The notes: generated from the sequence alone by a model not told the origin. Positions 45,561-55,939 are shown, counted from the first letter of the stretch. The stretch: DNA of 64,000 nt from Ruminococcus sp. (GCA_018376535.1 JAHABC010000001.1:1-64000); one strand, 5' to 3'. Translations and numbers: made by a program.

Positions 45561-47618
45561 TTAATCTAAACCTAATAGATGTCTTTTTAGCATTAATAAA
45601 TCCAAAGTATTAATTTTAGTATCTGCATTATAGTCGGAATTATTAAATACTATGCTACTTTCGTCTTCCAAGCCTAGAAGATACTTCTTTAATAGAAGTA
45701 AATCAGCAGTATTAACCTTGTTATCTCCGTTTACATCACCTAGTAGAATAGAACCTGTTGAAGATGATGTAAAATCTAAACTACGTGGATATGCATCATA
45801 TGCATCATTATCAGTAACAGTTAGTATAGTAACGGTATCACCGATTTTTAACTTTTCAAATTCGGATAAGTTGTTTCCAGTACCATTTATTATAGTATTT
45901 GCATTTATATAGAAAACATATTCTTGATTATCATCAGTAGTGATACTAATGCTGTAAGTATCATCATCATTAGATTGGATATCTGTTACAGTACCAGTTA
46001 GTTTTATTGTAGTATCAACATCAAAACCATCAACTATTGAGTAGAAACAAGGTTTTGCAGTGTAATCCTCGTTGAATAGTACTGGAAGTCTTGAAGAACG
46101 CCAACTTTGGTCATCAGTAGTACCCCAGATTACTACAGCAGATATACTATCAGAATACTTAACAGCTAAATCCATAATATCACTGTAATACTTAGCTTGA
46201 TTTTCAAGACCAGTTTCGGAAGTATCGGATGTAGTAATGTCAAGTTCAGTAATTTGGATATCAAGACCAGTTTCGGAGAACGCTTTTAAAGCCTTTTCAT
46301 AAGCAGATATACTTGGGAAAGATACATCTAAGTGAGATTGCATACCAATACCATCAATTAGACCTTTTTCTTTAAGTCTAGTAGCCATTTCCACGATAGC
46401 TTTCGTCTTAGATGGCATATACTCATTAAAGTCATTATAGTATAGCTTACAACCCTCTGGAGCATACTTTCTAGCGTACTCAAAAGCGTAGTCTACAAAA
46501 GAATTATCACCAAAGATTTTAACCCATGCAGAATTATTAGAACCGTTAGAACCTTGTTCACCTGGTTGACGTGGATTACCATCATCTAACCAAATTTCAT
46601 TAACAACGTCCCAAGCGTAGAAGTCAACGTCAGGATATTCAGTTGCAAGTAGTTCCATTAGATTTTTTATGTAGTTTTCCATACGTTGAAGCATAACTTC
46701 CTTAGATACAAATGCTCCATCGTTGGAATAACCCTCTTTAAAGAACCAGTCTGGAGTTTGACTATGCCATACTAAAACGTGTCCACGCACTGGAATATTA
46801 TTCTCTTGACAGAAATCTAATAGACTTCTAGCACTATCGATACTAACTGCAACATCGCCTTCGTTACCAGCTTGTGCTAACTCTTGACACTTAGATTGCA
46901 CTAATACAGAATCTGGTTTCAACTCGTTACCAAAAGTGATACTATTGTAGTGTTTTAGGACTAAATCCTTAGTAGCTTGCGAACCTAATTCAGATGCCAT
47001 CATAGCACCACCAAACTTAAAGTAAGGTGAATATACATCTTTTAGTGATGAGATATCTTTTTGAATTTGATATTCTGGTGTAGAGTATATATTAAAGTCA
47101 TCTATAGCAATATCCACCTTAGCATCAGAACATTCAAAGTATAGATATACTTCTGTACAATCCATAGGAATTTGAACCTTTGCATTAGATAACTCTGCCC
47201 AATCGCCTTGAGATACTACATTGGCTATGTTAGTATAATGTACTGTACCAGAACTATCGGTATACTGCATACTTAAAGTTACTGTAGAATACCATGGAGT
47301 CTTTACCCAAGCATCTACTACATACTTTTTGCCACCCTCTAGTATGCCATCAGTTAAGAATTGAGCTCCTTGCCATGATTTTTCTCTATTAGTACATAAT
47401 AGATATCCATTACCACTATGAGCACCATCAGTAGCGACTTCCACCTTAACGTTTTGACCCTCATTCATTCTAGAGAAAAACCCATCTAAGCCGTCCTCAA
47501 AAGTAGCAGATACTACTACATCAGTAGTAGTACTATCTTCAGCAGATACCACTACGGCACTAGATGTCATTAACATGGTAATTGCAGACATTCCTGCAAT
47601 AAACTTTTTTATATCCAC
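45561..47618 (-). CDS. endo-1,4-beta-xylanase, GH10, with CBM22 and dockerin
   Basis: 685 aa from GTG at 47618, which has AAGGAGG eight bases before; an upstream in-frame start has none. Signal peptide (1 to about 27); CBM22/CBM4_9-like domain (about 38-180, [27 protein letters not shown]); GH10 barrel (about 190-535) with acid/base Glu341 in WDVVNEIW and nucleophile Glu458 in QITELDI; a beta-rich linker (about 545-615); and a C-terminal dockerin with two repeats ([38 protein letters not shown]). It hydrolyses xylan in an extracellular cohesin-dockerin complex. Confidence 0.95.
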   Translation of the reverse strand: MDIKKFIAGMSAITMLMTSSAVVVSAEDSTTTDVVVSATFEDGLDGFFSRMNEGQNVKVEVATDGAHSGNGYLLCTNREKSWQGAQFLTDGILEGGKKYVVDAWVKTPWYSTVTLSMQYTDSSGTVHYTNIANVVSQGDWAELSNAKVQIPMDCTEVYLYFECSDAKVDIAIDDFNIYSTPEYQIQKDISSLKDVYSPYFKFGGAMMASELGSQATKDLVLKHYNSITFGNELKPDSVLVQSKCQELAQAGNEGDVAVSIDSARSLLDFCQENNIPVRGHVLVWHSQTPDWFFKEGYSNDGAFVSKEVMLQRMENYIKNLMELLATEYPDVDFYAWDVVNEIWLDDGNPRQPGEQGSNGSNNSAWVKIFGDNSFVDYAFEYARKYAPEGCKLYYNDFNEYMPSKTKAIVEMATRLKEKGLIDGIGMQSHLDVSFPSISAYEKALKAFSETGLDIQITELDITTSDTSETGLENQAKYYSDIMDLAVKYSDSISAVVIWGTTDDQSWRSSRLPVLFNEDYTAKPCFYSIVDGFDVDTTIKLTGTVTDIQSNDDDTYSISITTDDNQEYVFYINANTIINGTGNNLSEFEKLKIGDTVTILTVTDNDAYDAYPRSLDFTSSSTGSILLGDVNGDNKVNTADLLLLKKYLLGLEDESSIVFNNSDYNADTKINTLDLLMLKRHLLGLD

Positions 47619-47796
47619 TAGAAAAACCTCCTTAAATTTTCTAATATACAATTATAATATTAGCATAAAGTAGATAAAAAATCAAGAGTTTTAAGAAAAT
47701 TTTTATACACTTTTTAGAAAAGTTTGTGTACTTAGCATCTAAATGGATAGCGTAGCATCTGCTACAGAGGTAAAAAAAAATAATGATAAAATAAAA

Positions 47797-47825
47797 TTGA
47801 CATTACTATGACGGTGTGGTATAAT
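47797..47825 (+). promoter_or_regulatory. consensus promoter of the ACT-domain gene
   Basis: TTGACA (47797-47802), exactly 17 bases, TATAAT (47820-47825). The 247-base gap 47619-47866 holds this and the divergent xylanase promoter; nothing else was recognised. Confidence 0.9.
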
Positions 47826-47866
47826 CTATAGTGTAATTTAATCTTTAATTGAAGGAGTTTTTATAT

Positions 47867-48130
47867 ATGAAAGCTGTAATAACAGTAGTAGGTAAGGATA
47901 AAACTGGTATACTAGCAGAGGTTAGTACTGTATGTAGTCAAGAAAAAGCAAACATAATAGAAGTTACTCAATCTGTACTACAAGATATGTTCTGCATGAT
48001 TATGCTTGTAGATATATCCTCCTCAGAGTTTGATAGACTATCCAATAAGTTTAAGGAAGTTGAACAAAAACAAAATTTGAAAATTCATGTAATGCATGAG
48101 GATATTTTTAACTCTATGCATAGAATATAA
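47867..48130 (+). CDS. ACT-domain protein (UPF0237 type)
   Basis: 87 aa from the ATG at 47867 behind GAAGGAG. A single ACT domain: KAVITVVGKDKTGILAEVST, then QEKANIIEVTQSVLQDMFCM. It is the partner of the PFL/DUF711 gene in many Firmicutes, always directly upstream; here a 418-base gap with a probable RNA lies between them. It may sense an amino acid. No ligand is known. Confidence 0.92.
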   Translation: MKAVITVVGKDKTGILAEVSTVCSQEKANIIEVTQSVLQDMFCMIMLVDISSSEFDRLSNKFKEVEQKQNLKIHVMHEDIFNSMHRI

Positions 48131-48197
48131 TCCTTTGGATAGTTGATAACAGTTAGAGAAAAGTTATTTAAACTTATAAATCCTTTATAATATAAAG

Positions 48198-48504
48198 GTC
48201 GATGCTTCAAATAGTAGTTCATAAGACGTCGCTCTGTCTGTTTGTAAGAACAGCTTGAACGGGAACTGCCATCGTTATAATGTAATGCGAAAACCAAGCA
48301 ATTTTTAATTTGGCAAATAAGTAATGAAAGGAAATGTTACTGGTATTATAAATCAATTAATTAAAAGATATTTATAATATGTACCCATTCGTTAATGGGG
48401 AATTTACGCCTTTGGAGTATTATGCCAACATAAGTAGCGAGAGTGCGAAAATGGATACGTTGAATAAGGAATGAAACATAAAAGTTTAATATTTCAACTT
48501 TTTT
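48198..48504 (+). ncRNA. candidate structured noncoding RNA, family not recognised
   Basis: The gap between the ACT and PFL genes contains no ORF of note, but many nested complementary segments. TTGGCA (48310) pairs with TGCCAA (48423), enclosing AGTAA/TTACT (48320/48337), a 10-bp stem TATTATAAAT/ATTTATAATA (48344/48370) and CCCATT-CGTT-AATGGG (48384-48399). Upstream, GTTC and AAG (48217-48225) pair with CTTGAAC (48254-48260) around CTGTT/AACAG. A TATAAT box at 48186-48191 and a GTTGAA/TTCAAC hairpin with T6 (48459-48504) would be its ends. It is not tmRNA, RNase P, SRP RNA or a riboswitch whose core I know; raiA-type RNA is untested. Confidence 0.6.
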
Positions 48505-48548
48505 GATTTATTATAACTTTTTATAAGTTTTCAGTAACGGAGCTTTAA

Positions 48549-49907
48549 ATGATTAATACTAATGATATTTTGGAAACTATAACCATGATACAAGACGAAT
48601 GCCTTGACATTCGTACTATTACTATGGGTATATCTCTATTGGATTGTTGCGACAGTGACATTGATAAGGCTTGTGAAAAGGTCTATAAAAAGATAACTAC
48701 TAAGGCTAAAAATCTAGTAGCTGTAGGTGAACAGATAGAAAAAATGTATGGTATTCCAATAATAAACAAGAGAATATCCGTTACACCAATAGCTATGATT
48801 TGTGCTTGTTGTACTGAAAGAAATCCTATTAAGTTTGCACTAACACTTCAAAAGTGTGCCGATGAGTGCGGAGTAAACTTCATAGGTGGATACTCTGCAC
48901 TAGTACATAAGGGCTTTTCTGCTGGTGATTTAGAGTTAATAAACTCTATTCCAGAGGCTCTAGCTAGAACTACTAACTTATGTTCATCAGTAAACGTAGG
49001 TTCAAGCCGTTCAGGAATAAACATGGACGCAGTAAAACTAATGGGTGAAATAGTAAAGAAATCTGCTGAACTAACTAAAGATGATAACTGTTTAGGTCCT
49101 GCAAAACTAGTAGTATTCTGTAACGCTCCAGAAGATAATCCATTTATGGCAGGAGCATTTCACGGTGTAGGCGAACCTGATTGTGTTATCAACGTAGGAG
49201 TATCTGGTCCAGGTGTAGTACGTTCTGCCGTAGCTAAGCACCCAGATGCAAGTATAGATGAAATCGCTGATGTAATCAAAAAGACTGCTTTCAAAGTAAC
49301 TCGTATGGGACAGTTAGTAGGTTCTAAGGCATCGGAGATGCTTGGAGTTCCTTTTGGTATCGTAGATTTATCTTTAGCACCTACCCCAGCAGTTGGCGAC
49401 AGTGTTGCTCACATACTAGAAGAAATCGGCCTTGAACAGTGTGGAACTCACGGAACTACTGCAACTTTAGCTCTACTAAACGATGCCGTTAAAAAAGGTG
49501 GCGTTATGGCATCTTCACACGTTGGAGGTCTTTCAGGAGCATTTATTCCAGTATCCGAGGACGCTGGTATGATTGATGCTGCTGTAGCAGGTACACTATC
49601 GCTTGAAAAGTTAGAAGCTATGACTGCAGTATGTTCAGTAGGTCTTGATATGATTGTCGTTCCTGGTGATATAAAACCAGAAACCATATCCGCTATTATT
49701 GCTGATGAGGCTTGTATAGGTATGGTTAATAATAAGACTACTGCCGTTAGAGTTATCCCAGCTATAGGAAAATCTGTTGGTGATACTCTTGAGTTTGGTG
49801 GCTTATTAGGAAGTGGTCCAGTTATGAAAATAAATGAAAAGTCCCCTGTTAAGTTTATATCAAGAGGTGGACGTATTCCTGCACCTATGCACTCTATTAA
49901 AAACTAA
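48549..49907 (+). CDS. PFL family protein (DUF711/UPF0210)
   Basis: 452 aa. Long conserved family with [10 protein letters not shown] near the N-terminus, [73 protein letters not shown] and [15 protein letters not shown]. Its fold resembles pyruvate-formate-lyase in structure, but it lacks the glycyl-radical motif, and no activity is established. Pairs with the ACT-domain gene. The ATG at 48549 follows an ACGGAG site. Confidence 0.92.
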   Translation: MINTNDILETITMIQDECLDIRTITMGISLLDCCDSDIDKACEKVYKKITTKAKNLVAVGEQIEKMYGIPIINKRISVTPIAMICACCTERNPIKFALTLQKCADECGVNFIGGYSALVHKGFSAGDLELINSIPEALARTTNLCSSVNVGSSRSGINMDAVKLMGEIVKKSAELTKDDNCLGPAKLVVFCNAPEDNPFMAGAFHGVGEPDCVINVGVSGPGVVRSAVAKHPDASIDEIADVIKKTAFKVTRMGQLVGSKASEMLGVPFGIVDLSLAPTPAVGDSVAHILEEIGLEQCGTHGTTATLALLNDAVKKGGVMASSHVGGLSGAFIPVSEDAGMIDAAVAGTLSLEKLEAMTAVCSVGLDMIVVPGDIKPETISAIIADEACIGMVNNKTTAVRVIPAIGKSVGDTLEFGGLLGSGPVMKINEKSPVKFISRGGRIPAPMHSIKN

Positions 49908-49927
49908 AGTTAAAATTAAAGTAGTAT

Positions 49928-49949
49928 AGGCGACTACATTTAGTCGCCT
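49928..49949 (+). terminator. intercistronic hairpin after the PFL gene
   Basis: Perfect 9-bp stem AGGCGACTA / TAGTCGCCT with a CATT loop. No U-tract follows (TAAACTATC), so read-through into the next gene is likely. Confidence 0.5.
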
Positions 49950-49976
49950 TAAACTATCATAGAAGGAGGATATCTT

Positions 49977-51266
49977 TTGGCTAAGTATATAAATAGAATA
50001 AAAAATACGCTATCTTATACCATGGTTACATCTAAAAATCCCGACGAAATTAAGGATATGGATACCATAATCGATAGACTAAAAACTAGATGTAATGAGT
50101 ACAATTTAGAATTTGTATCTTTAAAACATAACGAAAATTTAAACTGTAACATGGTGATAGTAAAGTATTTAAATAAAGAGTTTAAGATTAACTTATTTAA
50201 AGAAACTCTATATAAACAGAATATCGAACATTTACAAATATATCATAAGTTAAGTTATCCAGAAAAGGAAACCCTTGAACAAGAAGAAATTCAAGGTATA
50301 ACCGTAGCTATGGATTTCTCACAAGCAAACTTCCACCCAGTAGTAGGACTACACATTCAATTAAAGTTTATGTGTTGCTTAGTTGAAGATATGTCTTTTT
50401 GTGTAGATTTCAATGCCGAAAGAATACTATCGGGGGTATGGTGTAACATTCAAGCTAAGAGTCAAACTCCACCAGCGTTGAAGTACTTGTATACCGTTCA
50501 AGGCGTAGGTTCGGATACAGATGATAACAAGGTATGGCTACACACTCACGGTCTAAACAGATGTGGCTTTATAGAGTTGGAAATTATGGACAGTAACACT
50601 GAACTCGCTAACGACCACGCTATTATATTAAGTAACTTTGCCGATTGGATTATATCTAATCCTAAACCTATTGAAGAGGGTACTCCTATCATAATAGGTA
50701 AAGATATCCATGAAAATAATATCATTCTAACTTGGATTAACTGGATGGAAGCTAACAAACAGTATGATAAAATGTTAATAGGTGGCAGAAACTATCGTGA
50801 TATTGCCCATAGTGGCCCTATTGGAACTGTATACGCCGTGGAAGATAGAGAAAACTCTAAGATAGTTCCACTATCTGAAGTAGATACATCTAACTATAAG
50901 AGTATTCTTATGGTTCTACCTGAACAAGAAAACGTGCGTATATCGTCATTAGCTAAGGAAAGAATTAACTTTTTAAAGAACTGGTCAGCACTATCTAGTG
51001 CTAAAGCTAAGGTTAAGATAGCTTTTCAAATTAAAGATGATATCGCTGAAAAGTGTGGTTCTAACTTTGAGCATCTATGGTGCGACTTGCACAAAATAGA
51101 CAAGGACAGCGTCTATTGTGAAGTGGAACAAGAACCTAGATACGTTTCCGACCATGTGGCTAAAGGCGAAAAAATTAAAATATCACTTGACAACCTAAGT
51201 GATTGGTATTTGGAAGTAGATGGTATGCAAGTAACTCCAGATAGTGTATACCAACTAGTTGAATAA
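49977..51266 (+). CDS. DUF4026/DUF2314-type protein of unknown function
   Basis: 429 aa. The TTG start has GGAGG seven bases before. The N-terminal 350 residues resemble DUF4026 (LSYTMVTSKNPDEIKDMD, GITVAMDFSQANFHPVVGLH, WLHTHGLNRCGFIELEI), and the C-terminal about 80 residues have a DUF2314-like pattern (FEHLWCDLHKIDKDSVYCEV, KGEKIKISLDNLSDWYLEV). Cytoplasmic, no signal. Function unknown. Its stop overlaps the folC start by one base. Confidence 0.75.
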   Translation: MAKYINRIKNTLSYTMVTSKNPDEIKDMDTIIDRLKTRCNEYNLEFVSLKHNENLNCNMVIVKYLNKEFKINLFKETLYKQNIEHLQIYHKLSYPEKETLEQEEIQGITVAMDFSQANFHPVVGLHIQLKFMCCLVEDMSFCVDFNAERILSGVWCNIQAKSQTPPALKYLYTVQGVGSDTDDNKVWLHTHGLNRCGFIELEIMDSNTELANDHAIILSNFADWIISNPKPIEEGTPIIIGKDIHENNIILTWINWMEANKQYDKMLIGGRNYRDIAHSGPIGTVYAVEDRENSKIVPLSEVDTSNYKSILMVLPEQENVRISSLAKERINFLKNWSALSSAKAKVKIAFQIKDDIAEKCGSNFEHLWCDLHKIDKDSVYCEVEQEPRYVSDHVAKGEKIKISLDNLSDWYLEVDGMQVTPDSVYQLVE

Positions 51267-52486
51267 TGCCTACTTTAGATTATAAATTAACTTTAGGTAT
51301 AGAAAGTATATCTAGGTTGTGTGAACTGCTAGGAAATCCACAAGATAAGTTTAAATCTATACACATTACGGGAACTAATGGTAAAGGTTCTACTGGAGCG
51401 TATATAGAAAGTATTCTTATACAGAGTGGTCTTACTATCGGAAGGTATACATCTCCTGCAGTAAAGGATATGCTAGAAACTATAACTATAAACAAAGTTC
51501 CAATAACTCAACAAGATTATGATGTATGTAAATCTAAAGTTTTAGAGGCATCTGCTAAGTTGGAAAGTCTAGGCGTTAGACAAGTATCTCAGTTTGAGTT
51601 GGAAACGGCTATAGCCTTTGAATACTTATCCACAAGGTGCGATGTCGCTATAATCGAAGTTGGCATGGGTGGAAGATTAGATGCTACTAATGTATTACAT
51701 AATAAGATACTATCAGTAATTACATCTATAAGTTTAGACCACACTCAATATTTGGGAAGTACTCTAAAAGATATAACTACTGAAAAGTGTGGCATAGTTC
51801 AAAATGGAGTTCCTACTGTTACCATACTTCAAAATGATGAGGTAATTAGAACCATCAAAGATATATGTTTACAGAAAGGTTCTCCTTTGAGTATCGCTAA
51901 TAGGTTAGATACATCTAACATATTTGTCGATAAAGACTATACCCTACACTTCGATTACTTAAACTACAAAGATTTAAAATCTAAAATGCTTGGCGATTTT
52001 CAAGTAGATAATGCTATACTATCCATAGTAGCGTGTGAAGTCTTAAAAATATCTAAAGATTGCATAGTAAAAGGCATATTCAACGCTACTTGGAAATATA
52101 GGTTTGAAATAGTTAAAAAAGGCAATCCAATAGTAATATTAGATGGCTGTCATAATGCTGATGCATCTTTGCGTTTAAGAAAGTCTTTAGATACATACTT
52201 TAAAGACAAATCCATATGCTACATAATGGGCATATTTAAAGATAAAGATTATAATACTATAGTTAAAAATTTATGCGATAAGCCTAACATAGTATATACT
52301 ATATCTACCGATGGAAGTCGCTCATTAAGTGCCAAAAAGTTGGCAGATATAGTTAAACCATACAATAGCAACGTATTCGCTTGTGATACGGTAAAGCAAT
52401 CCATAGAACTTGCAAAGGCATCTAAAACAGATGTAATAGTTATATTTGGTTCACTATCCAAGCTATCGCAATTCGATGATTTTTAG
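51266..52486 (+). CDS. folC: bifunctional folylpolyglutamate/dihydrofolate synthase
   Basis: 406 aa. P-loop HITGTNGKGSTGAYIESIL, VIEVGMGGRLDATNV, SISLDHTQYLGSTLKDI and ILDGCHNADASLRLRKSL are the FolC/Mur-ligase motifs. It adds glutamate to dihydropteroate and to tetrahydrofolates. It belongs to the same folate set as folP (56447), folA and folBK (61727-63035) and fthC (19775). The C-terminus ends KLSQFDDF just before the PHP gene. Confidence 0.93.
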   Translation: MPTLDYKLTLGIESISRLCELLGNPQDKFKSIHITGTNGKGSTGAYIESILIQSGLTIGRYTSPAVKDMLETITINKVPITQQDYDVCKSKVLEASAKLESLGVRQVSQFELETAIAFEYLSTRCDVAIIEVGMGGRLDATNVLHNKILSVITSISLDHTQYLGSTLKDITTEKCGIVQNGVPTVTILQNDEVIRTIKDICLQKGSPLSIANRLDTSNIFVDKDYTLHFDYLNYKDLKSKMLGDFQVDNAILSIVACEVLKISKDCIVKGIFNATWKYRFEIVKKGNPIVILDGCHNADASLRLRKSLDTYFKDKSICYIMGIFKDKDYNTIVKNLCDKPNIVYTISTDGSRSLSAKKLADIVKPYNSNVFACDTVKQSIELAKASKTDVIVIFGSLSKLSQFDDF

Positions 52487-52505
52487 GAGGGTTTCATTTT
52501 TTACT

Positions 52506-53333
52506 ATGATAGACTGTCATACACATACTACTAACTCCCCCGATGCCGAGAGTTCTCCGATTGAAATGGTTCAAAAAGGCATCGAACTAGGTCTTGACGT
52601 TATGGCTATTACTGACCACTGCGAAGTAAATATGTGGTATAATAAAGAACACTATAAAAAAACTTTCGATTATGATGACTATAACTATCAAAAAAGTTTT
52701 GAGCAATCTTTAGTGGATAGCTCTAAATTAAAGGATACTTTTAAAGATGATATTAAAATCTTGCGTGGCATAGAACTAGGTCAAGCGTTTATGGACTTTA
52801 GTCTTGCTGAAAAGATTGTATCCGATAGTAGATTGGACTTTATTTTAGGTTCTGTACATCAAATTGATGGCTTTCCAGACTTCTTTATTATAGACTACTC
52901 TAAAGTAAATCTTAAAACTTTAATAAAAGGATATCTTTTAACAGTGCTTAAACTCTGTAGATGGGGTAAGTTTGATGTCTTAGCCCACTTAACATATCCT
53001 CTTAGATACATATACGAAAATGGTTACTCCTTGGATATGAGTCAATTTAATGACGTTATATCGGATATATTTAAAACCATTATAAGTAAAAATATCGGCT
53101 TAGAGGTGAACTCCTCAGGATTACGTCAAAAGTGTGGATTTTCCTTCCCTACCATCGAATACGTTGAAATGTATAAAAGTTTAGGTGGTAGTATAATATC
53201 TGTAGGTAGCGATGCCCACTCTACAGACCAACTTGGAAAAAATATTCAAGATTGTATCGATATGATTAAATCTTGTGGTTTTGAATACTTAACTTACTTT
53301 GAAAATAGAAATCCAGTTAAGTATAATATTTAG
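52506..53333 (+). CDS. PHP-domain histidinol-phosphatase-like protein
   Basis: 275 aa from the ATG at 52506 (MIDCHTHTTNSPDAESSP); GGAGGG lies about 15 bases before, so the start is not certain. Metal-binding motifs are DCHTHT at the N-terminus, AITDHCE, ILRGIELG, LGSVHQIDGFP, VLAHLTYPLRY and VGSDAHST. It resembles HisK/HisJ histidinol phosphatases, but no other his genes are in the window, so a different phosphate ester is possible. Confidence 0.88.
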   Translation: MIDCHTHTTNSPDAESSPIEMVQKGIELGLDVMAITDHCEVNMWYNKEHYKKTFDYDDYNYQKSFEQSLVDSSKLKDTFKDDIKILRGIELGQAFMDFSLAEKIVSDSRLDFILGSVHQIDGFPDFFIIDYSKVNLKTLIKGYLLTVLKLCRWGKFDVLAHLTYPLRYIYENGYSLDMSQFNDVISDIFKTIISKNIGLEVNSSGLRQKCGFSFPTIEYVEMYKSLGGSIISVGSDAHSTDQLGKNIQDCIDMIKSCGFEYLTYFENRNPVKYNI

Positions 53334-53358
53334 TTAAACTTATTTAGGAGGTTTTTTT

Positions 53359-53841
53359 ATGGACACTATTCTAAAACTTTTAAAACACAACGCTAGACTT
53401 TCAGCCGATGAATTGGCTAGTATGACTGGACTATCTGTTCCAGAAGTTGAACAGAAGATTAAAAGCTATGAAAAAAAAGGTATCATAATGGGTTACAGTG
53501 TAATATTAAACGATGAACTCATTGAAGATGATGACAACGTTACTGCCTATGTTGAAGTTAAAATAACTCCTGAAAAAAACGCTGGTTATGATGCTATTGC
53601 TAAAACCATCGCTAAGTATGATGAGGTTGAAAGTGTTACTTTAATGTCTGGTTCTTATGACCTAGCCGTTACTATAAGTGGTAGTAATGTAAGAAAGATA
53701 TCTATGTTTATATCTCAAAGACTTTCTACTATAGATGGCGTTCTATCTACTGCTACGCACTTTATTCTAAAAAGATACAAGGACAAAGGCATCTGCATAG
53801 ACCAAGATGCAACCGATGAAAGAGGTTTCGTTGCTCCTTAA
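53359..53841 (+). CDS. Lrp/AsnC-family transcriptional regulator
   Basis: 160 aa. An N-terminal HTH (NARLSADELASMTGLSVPEV) with the linker KKGIIMGYSVILND, and a C-terminal RAM/ligand domain (VEVKITPEKNAGYDAIAKTI, VTLMSGSYDLAVTI). It is followed by the aminotransferase gene 50 bases on, a pairing frequent in Clostridia, so it probably senses an amino acid and controls that gene. Ribosome site AGGAGG. Confidence 0.92.
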   Translation: MDTILKLLKHNARLSADELASMTGLSVPEVEQKIKSYEKKGIIMGYSVILNDELIEDDDNVTAYVEVKITPEKNAGYDAIAKTIAKYDEVESVTLMSGSYDLAVTISGSNVRKISMFISQRLSTIDGVLSTATHFILKRYKDKGICIDQDATDERGFVAP

Positions 53842-53891
53842 CAATCACACTTAGGGTAAAACTTAATATATTGAAAGGAGTATTTTTTCCA

Positions 53892-55079
53892 ATGATTAAC
53901 TATGAAAAAATTTTGACTAAAAAAGTTCAAAATATAAAACCCTCTGGAATTAGACGTTTCTTCGATTTGGCTGAAACTATGGAGGGCGTTATAAGTTTGG
54001 GTGTGGGTGAACCAGATTTCGCTACCCCTTGGAGTATTCGTAATGAGGCTATAAATAGCTTAAAAAAAGGTAGAACCTATTATACATCTAATTCGGGATT
54101 AATTAACCTTAGAAAAGCTATCTCAGATTACACTTTTAGAAAACATGGTATTGAATACAATCCAAATGATGAGATTATCGTAACTGTAGGTGGTTCGGAA
54201 GCCATTGATATCGCTATACGTTCCATGGTAGACGTTGGCGACGAAGTCTTAATAGTTGAACCTTGCTTTGTATGTTATGCTCCTTTGGTTCAAATGTGTG
54301 GAGGCGTTCCAGTTACCATTGAAACTAAAGTAGAAGATAACTTTAAGTTAAAGGCATCGGCACTAAAAGAAAAGATATCCGATAAGACTAAGCTACTAAT
54401 ACTACCATTTCCGAACAATCCAACTGGTGCTATAATGACCAGAGAAGATTTATCCAAAATTGTAGAAGTTCTAAAAGATACCAACATAGTAGTTCTAAGT
54501 GACGAAATTTACAGCGAATTGACTTACGGTAAAAAACATTGTTCTATTATAGAGTTCGAGGGAATGAAAGAACGTACTGTATATATCAATGGATTTTCTA
54601 AAGCCTTTGCTATGACTGGTTGGCGTTTAGGATATCTTTGTGCTCCTAAAGAACTATCTAAACAGATGTTAAAACTACATCAATATGGAATAATGTGTTC
54701 ACCTACTATAAGTCAGTATTCAGCAGTAGAGGCACTAACTCATTGTGAGGACGAAGTCGCTAAAATGCGTGATGAGTACAACATTCGCAGACGCTTAGTA
54801 GTAGACGGCTTTAACAAGATGGGTTTAACTTGTTTCAATCCAGAGGGTGCATTTTATGTATTTCCATGTATAAGTAGCACTGGTCTTTCTAGTGAAGATT
54901 TTTGTGAAGAGTTACTATATCATAAAAAAGTCGCAGTAGTTCCAGGGGACGCATTTGGTGAATGTGGTAATGGTTTTATTAGAGTATCTTATGCGTATTC
55001 GCTAAAGCATCTACAAGAGGCTCTAAAGCGTATTCAAGAATTTTTGGACGAACTTAAAGAGGGTACTCACAATGATTAA
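53892..55079 (+). CDS. pyridoxal-phosphate aminotransferase, class I/II
   Basis: 395 aa from the ATG at 53892 behind GAAAGGAG. Motifs: SLGVGEPDFATPWSIRNEA, TSNSGLINLRKAI, FPNNPTGAIM, LSDEIYSELTYG and the PLP lysine in NGFSKAFAMTGWRLGY. It is an aspartate/aromatic aminotransferase-like enzyme; substrate cannot be told. The Lrp gene upstream and ispE downstream (overlap of 8 bases) are in the same operon. Confidence 0.93.
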   Translation: MINYEKILTKKVQNIKPSGIRRFFDLAETMEGVISLGVGEPDFATPWSIRNEAINSLKKGRTYYTSNSGLINLRKAISDYTFRKHGIEYNPNDEIIVTVGGSEAIDIAIRSMVDVGDEVLIVEPCFVCYAPLVQMCGGVPVTIETKVEDNFKLKASALKEKISDKTKLLILPFPNNPTGAIMTREDLSKIVEVLKDTNIVVLSDEIYSELTYGKKHCSIIEFEGMKERTVYINGFSKAFAMTGWRLGYLCAPKELSKQMLKLHQYGIMCSPTISQYSAVEALTHCEDEVAKMRDEYNIRRRLVVDGFNKMGLTCFNPEGAFYVFPCISSTGLSSEDFCEELLYHKKVAVVPGDAFGECGNGFIRVSYAYSLKHLQEALKRIQEFLDELKEGTHND

Positions 55080-55926
55080 TCAAATGCTAGATTTAAAATC
55101 CTCAGCGAAAGTAAATCTAACTTTAGATATAACTGGCAAATTAGATAATGGGTATCATACTTTAGAAACTATATTCTATGAAGTTCCTATTTACGATACC
55201 TTAGCTATTATGATAGATAATACTCGTAATATAGACGTTCAATGTATAACTAAATCCAAATATGAGGTTATTCCTAGTAATGAGAATAATATAGCATACA
55301 TATCGGCTAAGAAGTTCCTAGAGGCTATAGATGATACTTCCCATGGAGTTAGTATAGGAATATTAAAAAATATACCATCACAAGCAGGTTTAGGAGGTGG
55401 AAGTTCTAACTCTGCGTGTGTGCTAAAAAGTTTAAATAGAATGTTTGGCAATCCACTAAGTACCGACGATTTAATTAAACTAGGTGCAACCATAGGTGCA
55501 GATGTTCCATTTTTTATCATGGGTGGAACTGTCTACGCCACTGGTATAGGTGATATATTAACTCCATTAAGACCACTTCCAAGGTTAAATATGGTAATCG
55601 CTAAAAATTTAGATGGTGTGTCTACTCCACAAGCCTACAAGCAAATAGATGCCCTCGATACTATTCAACACTTAAATACTTCGTTAGCTTTGAAGTCTAT
55701 AGAAAATCAAGATATACTTACTCTTAGTAAGTGTTGTGGCAACGTATTTGAACAGATTACTCTACCTAAATCCATTACAGATATTAAGAATACTATGTTA
55801 AATCATAATGCTATGTGTTCTGTAATGACGGGTAGTGGTTCGGCTGTATTTGGAATATTTGAAACGTCTGCACTTGCTAAACAGTGTTTTGATGTATTAA
55901 ATGTACCATCTAAATTTTTGGTATAG
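55072..55926 (+). CDS. ispE: 4-diphosphocytidyl-2-C-methyl-D-erythritol kinase
   Basis: 284 aa, GHMP kinase. Motifs are SSAKVNLTLDITGKLDNGYH, the glycine-rich ATP loop PSQAGLGGGSSNSACVL, DVPFFIMGGTVYATG and the C-terminal MCSVMTGSGSAVFGIF. It phosphorylates CDP-ME in the MEP isoprenoid pathway; no other isp genes are visible in the window. It overlaps the aminotransferase by 8 bases. Confidence 0.93.
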   Translation: MINQMLDLKSSAKVNLTLDITGKLDNGYHTLETIFYEVPIYDTLAIMIDNTRNIDVQCITKSKYEVIPSNENNIAYISAKKFLEAIDDTSHGVSIGILKNIPSQAGLGGGSSNSACVLKSLNRMFGNPLSTDDLIKLGATIGADVPFFIMGGTVYATGIGDILTPLRPLPRLNMVIAKNLDGVSTPQAYKQIDALDTIQHLNTSLALKSIENQDILTLSKCCGNVFEQITLPKSITDIKNTMLNHNAMCSVMTGSGSAVFGIFETSALAKQCFDVLNVPSKFLV

Positions 55927-55939
55927 AAAGGATTTTTAT

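Noticed and set aside
48085..48297. 70-codon minus-strand frame in the ACT-PFL gap
   Set aside because: It has no ribosome site, overlaps the end of the ACT gene and lies across the structured-RNA candidate; composition is not protein-like.
48170..48530. 11-bp inverted repeat AAACTTATAAA / TTTATAAGTTT flanking the RNA candidate
   Set aside because: In DNA this AT-rich an 11-bp match over 360 bases can occur by chance, so it was not used as evidence for a closing stem.
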